35,205 nt of DNA, taken from assembly GCA_023665555.1 (NCBI GenBank), contig JAMPDR010000023.1, positions 1-35,205 on the forward strand, written 5' to 3'. Origin of the DNA: Ruminococcus sp. (lineage in GTDB: Bacteria; Bacillota; Clostridia; Oscillospirales; Acutalibacteraceae). A model generated the notes under the pieces. It saw nothing but the letters and a program-made list of their open reading frames with translations, was not told where the DNA came from and did no database searches. Both the position numbers and the translations under genes were made by a program. This document shows, piece after piece, positions 30,042 to 35,205 of the stretch. Each line of letters begins with the position of its first letter. The stretch's first letter is position 1.

Positions 30042-30488
30042 TTATGCGTTCTCAAGCTGCATAATGCAGTGCTCAATGATTTCTCTTTCATGCATATTAT
30101 CAGCTTCATTCATCATGCGTTCGAGTTTTTCAATCATCTTGCTTTTGGCATCTCCGCGACTATATCTGCGGCTGTAATTGCCGCCCTCGTTAGAGTAACC
30201 GTCATTGCCATAACCATCATCACGGCTATAATGTCCTCTTACATAGTGTGTACCTCTACGATTAGCATAACTGCTTTCTCTTCCATATGAACCACGTGCC
30301 TCCCAATCACCGTTCTGACTGTATCCACCATCTTCTTCAAGCATTATGATTTTATCGATATTTTTGATTGTATCAGTCAGCTTATGAACGGTTTCCAAAG
30401 TGCTTACACTCATTCCGCCGCGTTTAGCGATAGTGTCGAGTTCATTGCAAAGCATCATTTTAAGTTCTTCCATAGATTTCATGCTCAT
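30042..30488 (-). CDS. Arg/Gly/Tyr-rich small phage-associated protein
   Basis: The 148-residue product has an N-terminal helix pair (MEELKMMLCNELDTIAKRGG through HKLTDTIKNIDKIIML, about 5-51), a low-complexity middle of YxRxxGYGxxGYS type (about 55-112), and a C-terminal helix pair (MIEKLERMMNEADNMHEREI). I recognise this pattern as a recurrent hypothetical protein of gut Clostridia prophages; its function is unknown. AAAGGAG lies 8 bases before the ATG. It is the last gene of the cassette before a bidirectional terminator. The low-complexity Arg/Tyr/Gly centre suggests binding to nucleic acid or self-assembly, by inference. Confidence 0.7.
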   Translation of the reverse strand: MSMKSMEELKMMLCNELDTIAKRGGMSVSTLETVHKLTDTIKNIDKIIMLEEDGGYSQNGDWEARGSYGRESSYANRRGTHYVRGHYSRDDGYGNDGYSNEGGNYSRRYSRGDAKSKMIEKLERMMNEADNMHEREIIEHCIMQLENA

Positions 30489-30504
30489 ATTGATTGCTCC
30501 TTTC

Positions 30505-30927
30505 TTATGCTACACGCTCAACAATTAAGTTAGCGTTCTGTACTGAAATAGCCTGTGTGCTGATATTTTCAACTGCAATGTTTACACAACAACCTTTAGG
30601 TACTTCGATATAAGCGGCTGAATAAACATTGAAAAATTCATCAACTGCTGCCGGTGTAACAATTGCTGTTGCGCTTGCAAGAGGTTCACCGCTGATAGCC
30701 AACGCAATTGAAATTGCACCGGCCGTACCACCTGTAGGTACTGCAATGTTAGCTCCGAATGAAACCTTGTATCTTGCCTTGCACTGATTTGTAATTCCTC
30801 TGAGTGTAACAATTCCCGAACCCTCTCTGTGAGTAACACAGTTTGAACCACGAACGGGTGTTTCAGTCAAGAGAACATTTTGACCTGCTGCAACAGTTTG
30901 AAGTGCAGCGTTGGTGTATTCTGCCAT
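30505..30927 (-). CDS. Small jelly-roll-like (C1q/TNF-type) protein, phage-associated
   Basis: The 140-residue product starts at 30927 (MAEYTNAALQTVAAGQNVLL), chosen for AAAGGA 9 bases upstream. The beta-rich sequence (GSGIVTLRG, ARYKVSFGANIAVPTGG, ISIALAISGEPLASATAIVTP, VPKGCCVNIAVENIS, AISVQNANLIVERVA) has the spacing of C1q/TNF-like jelly rolls such as the BclA C-terminal domain, which form trimers. A virion decoration or surface-exposed adhesive protein is plausible; this is inference from pattern. It sits between the Gly-rich membrane protein and the Arg/Gly/Tyr-rich protein in one operon. Confidence 0.65.
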   Translation of the reverse strand: MAEYTNAALQTVAAGQNVLLTETPVRGSNCVTHREGSGIVTLRGITNQCKARYKVSFGANIAVPTGGTAGAISIALAISGEPLASATAIVTPAAVDEFFNVYSAAYIEVPKGCCVNIAVENISTQAISVQNANLIVERVA

Positions 30928-31053
30928 ATAAATCAATCCTTTCATAATAAAGAAACAGACGGAGATATTTCCCCGCCCATTTCAATGCATTATCGGTTTA
31001 AAATACCGAACATTCCGTGCGAGCGGAAAGTTGCTGAATTATTAAATTGTTAT

Positions 31054-31803
31054 TCAGCAACCACAACCGCTGTTACAACCGCAGTAATTGGCTGATGCAT
31101 ATGGATTTGCAACCACATATGCAGGAATCGGACACTGCTTAAGCTGACCCACAATATAGTTGTTCTGAGCCTGCTGTGATGCTGCAAGCTGAAGGCCGAA
31201 AATTGTCTGTGTCTGTTCTGCAATCTTAGCATCCTTTGCAGCAATCTGCTGTGCATTGAGTGCATCAAGAATAGCACGAGCATTACTGTTCTGATTGTCA
31301 ATAATATCTCTTGTGGTATTCTGAATGGTGTTTCGTGTATCACAAGACTGTGTTGCAAGGTTATAGTTTGTGTCTGCAAAACCTCTTTCAACAAGACGCT
31401 GTGTCTGACAGCAACAATTCTGCGCGTCAGCCGACATACTTGCGAGTTGTGCCATAAGTACTGACTGCTGATTACATCTTGAAAGTTCAGCGTTTGCAAA
31501 GCCACTTGAAATTGCGTTGTTGAGAGTAAATGTAGAATCACAAATACCATATGTCTGTTGGTCTAACTTGCTGAGCAAAGTCTGCTGGTCAACGGCTCTG
31601 TAAATGTCTGCCGAAGTTGAGCCGCCGCTGTTGCTTCCGCCGCCGAAGCCTCCAAATCCACCGTTACCGCCCCAACCGCAGAACACGAAAAGGAAAAGAA
31701 TAATAATCCACCATGCGCCGTTACCGCCCCATGAATTATCATCATTTCTGCTGTTGTTACCTGTCACCGCTGCAATATCAGCAGGTGTCATTTCGTTCAT
31801 CAT
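31054..31803 (-). CDS. Gly-rich single-helix membrane protein with Gln/Cys-rich helical tail
   Basis: The 249-residue product has an N-terminal segment with TPADIAAVTGN, one membrane helix (GAWWIIILFLFVFCGWGG, about residues 28-45), a Gly-rich linker (GGNGGFGGFGGGSNSGGS), and a long Gln/Asn/Ala-rich region likely to be coiled coil (about 65-220: DQQTLLSKLDQQTYGI, CNQQSVLMAQLASM, CCCQTQRLVERGFADTNYNL, AKDAKIAEQTQTIFGLQLA). It ends in a Cys-rich tail (YCGCNSGCGC). Proteins of this layout recur in Clostridia prophage clusters without known function. AGAAAGGA precedes the start. Candidate roles are an anchor or tail-fibre-like assembly at the membrane; this is inference. Confidence 0.65.
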   Translation of the reverse strand: MMNEMTPADIAAVTGNNSRNDDNSWGGNGAWWIIILFLFVFCGWGGNGGFGGFGGGSNSGGSTSADIYRAVDQQTLLSKLDQQTYGICDSTFTLNNAISSGFANAELSRCNQQSVLMAQLASMSADAQNCCCQTQRLVERGFADTNYNLATQSCDTRNTIQNTTRDIIDNQNSNARAILDALNAQQIAAKDAKIAEQTQTIFGLQLAASQQAQNNYIVGQLKQCPIPAYVVANPYASANYCGCNSGCGC

Positions 31804-31860
31804 TTTAGAAAAATCCTTTCTGAATTTTTATTTATATAATCGTTGCGCACCGTTATATAC

Positions 31861-32082
31861 TTATTTTGGCATCAGATTCATGAACTGTTGTGCCACATTC
31901 TGAAGCTGATTTAATTGATCCTGGCTCATCTTACCGCTTGCAAGCAGTTGTTGAACCTGTTGCTTTGGGTCACCTTTAAAGGTGTTTCTGAACTCATTGA
32001 ATCTCTGCATCATCTGCATAAATCCATTGTTATTCATTCCTTGATTATTACCGCCAAGCATATTGAAAAGAGGATTAGCCAT
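31861..32082 (-). CDS. Short Gln/Met/Asn-rich helical protein
   Basis: The 73-residue product has a Met/Asn/Gly-rich start (NPLFNMLGGNNQGMNNNG) and helices with FRNTFKGDPKQQVQQLLASGKMSQDQLNQLQNVAQQF. The 'F.G.P..QVQ.LL.SG..SQ.Q.NQL...A' pattern recurs in small hypothetical proteins of gut Clostridia. The function is unknown. Its start overlaps the end of the 165-residue gene by 8 bases, with AAAGGAGG upstream, so translation is coupled. Confidence 0.65.
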   Translation of the reverse strand: MANPLFNMLGGNNQGMNNNGFMQMMQRFNEFRNTFKGDPKQQVQQLLASGKMSQDQLNQLQNVAQQFMNLMPK

Positions 32083-32572
32083 TTGCGTTATCCTCCTTTG
32101 TAGCGTTCTTAGTCTTAGTTGGTTCTTTTGCTTTCATGGCTTCAAGTTGTGCCTTTAATGCGTCAAATTCTTCTCTTGTAACAAACTTGTCCGTATTTTG
32201 TTCTGACACTGACGGCAAAGTCACTTTAGGCATAGTGTTACGTTCAACCCAATCAAGGGTACGCATTGACGGTATGCCTGAACCGTCAGCTGATTTAAGA
32301 TATATCGTAGGATTTTCACTATCCCATAAAACAACTGTGCTGTTAGGTGCAACCAAATAAGCCTTTGCGCCCTCTTCACCTTGCACCCAAATTATGCCGT
32401 TTGATGAAGTTTGCGGAGTCGGCAGGGTAGGTTGAATAGGCTGTGATTGTTGTGGTTGTATTGTTTGCATTTGCTGCATTGGTTGTTGATTTGCTCTGAG
32501 TTGTGCCAAATTGTCAGGCATCGGAGCTGAATAAAATGGTGGCTGATAATTTCCGTAATATCCAAAAGCCAT
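32075..32572 (-). CDS. Pro/Gln-rich protein with conserved 'GIIWVQGEEGAKAY' domain
   Basis: The 165-residue product has an N-terminal low-complexity region rich in Tyr, Pro and Gln (about 1-55), then a compact domain: NGIIWVQGEEGAKAYLVAPNSTVVLWDSENPTIYLKSAD (about 58-96). The rest is charged and helical (about 125-165: FVTREEFDALKAQLEAMKAKEP). The middle domain is a recurrent motif of phage-encoded hypothetical proteins in Firmicutes; its function is unknown. AAAGGAAG precedes the ATG. It is directly downstream of the papain-like gene and overlaps the next gene. Confidence 0.65.
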   Translation of the reverse strand: MAFGYYGNYQPPFYSAPMPDNLAQLRANQQPMQQMQTIQPQQSQPIQPTLPTPQTSSNGIIWVQGEEGAKAYLVAPNSTVVLWDSENPTIYLKSADGSGIPSMRTLDWVERNTMPKVTLPSVSEQNTDKFVTREEFDALKAQLEAMKAKEPTKTKNATKEDNANG

Positions 32573-32574
32573 AG

Positions 32575-32958
32575 TTAGTTAATCTTCCTTTCCCAAAAGT
32601 AAATCGGTATTTCGTTTCCGCTATCCCATGTGTCGTAATAGTTTCCATCTATAACGGCAACCACGTGGCCCGAAATAGCTAAAATAAAAGTACCGTAAGG
32701 GTTGTCTTCGCAAAAATCCGCTACTGTATAGCAATCAGGACATGTGTCTGAAAGAATATGTCTTTTAAATCCTTTACTTTTGAGATATGCGCCCCAAACG
32801 TGGTTTGCAGATGGCATATCACACATTATGAATCCTTGGACTACCATTCCAAGATATGTTGTTTCCCAATCCTGATTAAGTGCGGTCGAAATTGCCCTTA
32901 CGGTACAATCGCCTACATGTTTATGTATCGGATTAGCGTTATATTTGATAAAACTCAT
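32575..32958 (-). CDS. Papain-like (C39-type fold) small protein
   Basis: The 127-residue product starts at 32958 (MSFIKYNANP), chosen for GGTGA 7 bases upstream rather than the ATG at 32964. The sequence has the order of a cysteine peptidase-like domain: GDCTVRAIS with a candidate nucleophile Cys18, then SGHVVAVIDGNYYDTWDSG with candidate His and Asp near the C-terminus. Similar single-domain proteins are frequent in phages and gut Clostridia; activity is unproven. It is first in the six-gene cassette, with its own promoter at 32978-33005. A role in protein processing or anti-host activity is possible but not shown. Confidence 0.7.
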   Translation of the reverse strand: MSFIKYNANPIHKHVGDCTVRAISTALNQDWETTYLGMVVQGFIMCDMPSANHVWGAYLKSKGFKRHILSDTCPDCYTVADFCEDNPYGTFILAISGHVVAVIDGNYYDTWDSGNEIPIYFWERKIN

Positions 32959-32977
32959 TTTCATTCACCATAATATA

Positions 32978-33005
32978 ATTATACTAAAATCGAATTACAC
33001 AACAA
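32978..33005 (-). promoter_or_regulatory. Promoter of the six-gene cassette
   Basis: Minus strand: TTGTTG, 16 bases, TATAAT, about 20 bases upstream of the papain-like gene start. The six genes downstream have gaps of 2 to about 125 bases and one 8-base overlap. Confidence 0.5.
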
Positions 33006-33030
33006 GCAAGCAAACTGTTCAAAAACTGCT

Positions 33031-33243
33031 TTATATATGCTTAATAATTGTACTTTTTCCTTTGTATATAATTGTTCTTACACGTTGCGCAGACAAGTCA
33101 AATTCTTCTGCTAACGGTTCGTAACATATACCGTCAAGTAATCTGCGTTTCAATATTTTTCTATCCCTTTCGTTAAAAATCCATTCATCAATTAATGACT
33201 CAATTTGAGTTCTTGATAAATATTCTAATGAATGAGATTGTAT
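33031..33243 (-). CDS. Sigma-70 region-4-like small regulator with non-standard start
   Basis: An open frame with no ATG, GTG or TTG near its 5' end. The protein reads ...SRTQIESLIDEWIFNERDRKILKRRLLDG, then ICYEPLAEEFDLSAQRVRTI and IYKGKSTIIKHI, a helix-turn-helix typical of the small phage/sigma-region-4-like regulators of Clostridia. GGAG lies 7 bases before an ATA at 33243, which would give 70 residues; an in-frame stop lies a few codons further up. Either ATA (or another weak codon) is used, or the start was lost by mutation, or a sequence error is present. It lies just upstream of the six-gene cassette and its promoter, so control of that promoter is a natural guess. Confidence 0.6.
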   Translation of the reverse strand: MQSHSLEYLSRTQIESLIDEWIFNERDRKILKRRLLDGICYEPLAEEFDLSAQRVRTIIYKGKSTIIKHI

Positions 33244-33279
33244 AAATTCACTCCGTTTATGAAATTATTGAATTAACTT

Positions 33280-33543
33280 TTACCCAACCGAACCGTCACT
33301 CGGTTCATCATAAGTCATTGCTCTGTCACTATCCTGCACACCCTTTGTTGTCGGGTCTACCAACACACCAACAGCAGACAGCACCGTAATGATTGCCGTG
33401 ACTGCGTTCAGAATGGTATCTTCGGTTACTGTCGGTACAACGCCGAACAAGCCGAGAATGGTGTAGACCACTGCAACGATTGACGGAATGGCTGTCAGCC
33501 AAAATACGGGATTTTTTAAGCGTACTTTCCAATTGATTTTCAT
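33280..33543 (-). CDS. Phage holin (phi LC3 family type)
   Basis: The 87-residue product has MKINWKVRLKNPVFWLTAIPSIVAVVY at the N-terminus, two membrane helices (about 12-32 and 45-62) and a charged tail containing GVLVDPTTKGVQDSDRAMTYDEP, a pattern close to phi LC3-type holins. Holins form membrane pores that release endolysin at the end of the lytic cycle. AAGGAAG precedes the ATG. It lies two genes downstream of the M23 endolysin, as expected for a lysis module. Confidence 0.9.
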   Translation of the reverse strand: MKINWKVRLKNPVFWLTAIPSIVAVVYTILGLFGVVPTVTEDTILNAVTAIITVLSAVGVLVDPTTKGVQDSDRAMTYDEPSDGSVG

Positions 33544-33633
33544 GATATGTATCTTCCTTTCGGTTTTAATATTTGATTTTTTCTATGAAAACGTATATAA
33601 TACCAATGTAATAAAAAACTTTGGTTTTTGTAC

Positions 33634-33665
33634 GAGGAGCGTTGCTGACGTTCCTCTATTTTTTT
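33634..33665 (+). terminator. Plus-strand terminator in the lysis module gap
   Basis: Stem GAGGAGCGT / ACGTTCCTC with a 5-nt loop and a TATTTTTTT tail on the plus strand, opposite to the prophage genes. It implies an opposing transcript or insulation against one. Confidence 0.6.
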
Positions 33666-33689
33666 GTTTCGTCGCCGACAACAACATCG

Positions 33690-33820
33690 GTGGCATTATT
33701 AACGTCTGCCACAAATTAATATTATTTTTTTCGATTTATCGAAAATATATAAAAACCTGCGGCAGTTATAACGTCTGCCACTGGGACACAGTTTCGGCAA
33801 ATGAGCCGCTATGTGTGGGC
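33690..33820 (-). ncRNA. Candidate structured RNA in the holin-coiled-coil gap
   Basis: The 367-base gap 33544-33910 has no supportable minus-strand ORF but is rich in structure. Two hairpins share a 23-nt consensus on the minus strand, GTGGCAGACGTTA...TGCC[AG]C (33690-33712 and 33759-33781). A third hairpin has a two-part stem, ACACA-N3-CGGC / GCCG-N4-TGTGT (33786-33816). A TTTTCGAT / ATCGAAAA palindrome (33728-33745) lies between them. This could be a phage small RNA or a structured leader of the holin gene; no known RNA family is recognised. Confidence 0.35.
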
Positions 33821-33910
33821 AGTCCTATCAAAATTACATCTACAAAAAATGGCTGTTTTTTTATAGTTGACAGTTCAAAACGAACTTATCTGTTAAAAAA
33901 TGCACATTTT

Positions 33911-34147
33911 TTACTGATGTTCCAAATCATCAATGCGGTGATTAACAACCTTGAGTTTTTCCTCGTGAAGTTCCATGCGTTCCTCGAGTTTGTATGTACG
34001 GTCAATCACACTGTTGTGCTTCTCAACTTTCTTTTCGAGTTGCTCAATGCGGTATGCTGTCAGCTTATTTGACACTACAATGCCGCCGAACGTGCCGGCA
34101 AGCGTGCCTATCAGACTGATTAATGCAACAATAACGGTTTCACTCAT
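33911..34147 (-). CDS. Small phage membrane protein with coiled coil (XhlA-like)
   Basis: The 78-residue product has one N-terminal membrane helix (VIVALISLIGTLAGTFGGIVV, about 5-25) and then a long amphipathic coiled coil (YRIEQLEKKVEKHNSVIDRT, KLEERMELHEEKL, VVNHRIDDLEH). The combination of short helix and coiled coil, next to holin and endolysin, fits the hemolysin/XhlA-like accessory lysis proteins of phages, though the membrane segment is at the other end than in classical XhlA. AAGGAAGG precedes the ATG. Confidence 0.8.
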   Translation of the reverse strand: MSETVIVALISLIGTLAGTFGGIVVSNKLTAYRIEQLEKKVEKHNSVIDRTYKLEERMELHEEKLKVVNHRIDDLEHQ

Positions 34148-34172
34148 GCTTTTTACCTTCCTTTTCGTTTGC

Positions 34173-34895
34173 TCAAATTTTCACACAATATTCAAGTGCT
34201 ACATAGCCGCTCGGAGTTTTGCCCCAATGATAGCCGTCTTTGACGGTGACTGATGAAGCAGTAAACTCGACACCTTTAACGTAGCCATCAGCTTGTTTGT
34301 TATTGTTCAGCTTAAGCACCTTTTTCTTAGCATCGGCCGTAAGCTGAGAGAATGCCTTGCGACTGTAGCTTAATCCTGCGCCTGAGCGAACTCTGAGCAA
34401 GGTTGTGCTCACACGATAGTTTCCTTTGGTGTATGTTTCCTGCCCTTTCAAATACTTCTCAAACACATCTTTGCTCCACTGTTCGGGGTCAATCCATGTG
34501 CTGCCACCGATTTTTTTCACACCGAGGTGTAGGTGAATACCTGTAGCTTTGCCGCTTTTGCCTGTTTTGCCGATTTCGGTGTTGGCAGTCACTTTCTGAC
34601 CTTTTTTAACTGAAATGCTGTCAAGGTGATAGTGCATCAGTTTGTAGCCCAGCTGTGCATATTCAACCCAAACGAAATTTGCATAGCTATTTTCAGCTGT
34701 GTCCTGACCGCATGATATTACAACACCGTCAGCAATTGCATACTGCGGCAGTTTCTTGCCGCCTGTGGAATAGTCGCAACCACTGTGAAATGATGACGTG
34801 TTACCTGCCGATGTTTTGATCACCGCACGATTGCCGAACGGTGAAGATATCGTGTGCTTTGCTCCGTGAAAAATTAATTCTGATACTTTACTCAT
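34173..34895 (-). CDS. M23-family endolysin with C-terminal SH3-like domain
   Basis: The 240-residue peptidoglycan hydrolase, probably the phage endolysin. The N-terminal LytM/M23 zinc endopeptidase domain has the metal ligands His37 and Asp41 (HSGCD), His88 or His90 in MHYHLDS, and the catalytic pair His121/His123 (HLHLG). The domain runs to about residue 140. The C-terminal part (about 165-240: RVSTTLLRVRSGAG...YHWGKTPSGYVALEYC) is a bacterial SH3-like cell-wall-binding domain. There is no signal peptide, so export depends on the holin downstream. AAAGGAT precedes the ATG. Confidence 0.92.
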   Translation of the reverse strand: MSKVSELIFHGAKHTISSPFGNRAVIKTSAGNTSSFHSGCDYSTGGKKLPQYAIADGVVISCGQDTAENSYANFVWVEYAQLGYKLMHYHLDSISVKKGQKVTANTEIGKTGKSGKATGIHLHLGVKKIGGSTWIDPEQWSKDVFEKYLKGQETYTKGNYRVSTTLLRVRSGAGLSYSRKAFSQLTADAKKKVLKLNNNKQADGYVKGVEFTASSVTVKDGYHWGKTPSGYVALEYCVKI

Positions 34896-34909
34896 ATCTG
34901 TTATCCTTT

Positions 34910-35205
34910 CTATCCGTAAATTTTGCTTGAGCCTTTGTAAACTGCTTCTGCTTCGGGTGCGCCGACATATACTTCTGCGTTTATACCGCCTGCATAGATA
35001 TTATTAATTTTGGTTTTTTCCCACACGGCAGTAAACGTGAACGTGCCTGACGTAATATACTGCACCGGACTTGTGTCTGTAATTTTGATATGCGTTGATA
35101 AAACACGCGGATATGTCGTATACAGATAATACGAATACGGTGTAACAATTTCTTCAACCGGATACCAGTTATTTGCCGTATCGCCATCTCGTTTGCCGTA
35201 TACTT
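34910..35205 (-). CDS. Phage structural protein, C-terminal part (cut by window edge)
   Basis: An open minus-strand frame enters from the right edge and stops at 34910. The visible 98 codons encode a beta-rich sequence (NNWYPVEEIVTPYSYYLYTTYP, ITSGTFTFTAVWEKTKINN, AEVYVGAPEAEAVYKGSSKIYG). It lies directly upstream of the endolysin, where tail, fibre or baseplate proteins usually are. The ending 'APEAEAVYKGSSKIYG' is like the short Val-Tyr-x-Gly tags of tail-associated proteins in Clostridia phages. The 5' part and start codon are outside the window, so the exact product cannot be named. Confidence 0.6.
   Translation of the reverse strand, partial: VYGKRDGDTANNWYPVEEIVTPYSYYLYTTYPRVLSTHIKITDTSPVQYITSGTFTFTAVWEKTKINNIYAGGINAEVYVGAPEAEAVYKGSSKIYG

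Larger units (their letters stand above)
30042..35205 (-). mobile_element. One end of a prophage or phage-derived element (runs off the window)
   Basis: Eleven minus-strand genes follow tRNA-Ser: a structural-protein end, endolysin, small coiled-coil membrane protein, holin, a small sigma-like regulator and six small genes of unknown function. Holin plus endolysin plus tRNA adjacency supports prophage. The inner limit, integrase and repeat of the tRNA end are not in view, so the far boundary and att site are unknown. Confidence 0.75.

Noticed and set aside
33488-34072. Plus-strand frame of 194 codons across the holin-coiled-coil gap
   Set aside because: It runs opposite to two well-supported lysis genes and overlaps both, has no ribosome binding site, and its composition is that of AT-rich non-coding sequence.

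Overview
The window reads as chromosome of an anaerobic, low-to-moderate GC Firmicute, most likely a gut Clostridium-class organism of the Ruminococcaceae/Oscillospirales type. The evidence is strong AGGAGG ribosome binding sites, TTGACA/TATAAT promoters, U-tailed hairpin terminators, a four-gene NADH-linked [FeFe]-hydrogenase operon, a BMP-type nucleoside transporter and gut-Clostridia prophage genes. The genus cannot be fixed from sequence reading alone.

Left part (1-4430): three small minus-strand genes (a two-helix membrane protein, an AIM24-family protein, a three-helix membrane protein), then a compact locus resembling a type I toxin-antitoxin: a 34-residue hydrophobic holin-like peptide on the minus strand facing a short plus-strand RNA with its own promoter and terminator. 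A degenerate histidine-kinase-like ATPase diverges from gapA (glyceraldehyde-3-phosphate dehydrogenase).

Middle (4430-23540): a secreted LCAT-like lipase with Cys at the nucleophile elbow; a membrane protein; a MurE-like ligase plus FemX-like transferase cassette lying between two inverted copies of a roughly 250 bp composite repeat; a DUF4430 lipoprotein; an SDR dehydrogenase; a purine-salvage set (xpt, PnrA-like lipoprotein, double ABC ATPase, two permeases); a PLP-dependent methionine gamma-lyase-like protein; a secreted PI-PLC-like phosphodiesterase; an AT-rich, probably SOS-regulated DUF4417 gene with a toxin-like tail; and an SGNH hydrolase.

Right part (23540-29430): a 58-residue protein and the minus-strand operon nuoE-like, hndB-like, nuoF-like, hydA, encoding a multimeric, probably electron-bifurcating NADH/ferredoxin hydrogenase whose HndB-like member has no cysteines. 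tRNA-Ser(GGA) at 29654-29745 is followed by what appears to be one end of a prophage, all on the minus strand and running off the right edge: a structural protein end, M23 endolysin, small membrane/coiled-coil protein, holin, a sigma-region-4-like protein lacking a normal start codon, and six small genes (papain-like, proline/glutamine-rich, short helical, Gly-rich membrane protein, jelly-roll-like, Arg/Gly/Tyr-rich).

Across the window, nine intergenic elements share a fixed 39-40 nt length, ends TGCGG...CCGCA (slightly degenerate in some copies) and largely unrelated interiors; some are embedded in heptanucleotide repeats. They explain much of the otherwise empty intergenic sequence and are, with the SOS-box gene and the toxin-like locus, the most interesting material here.
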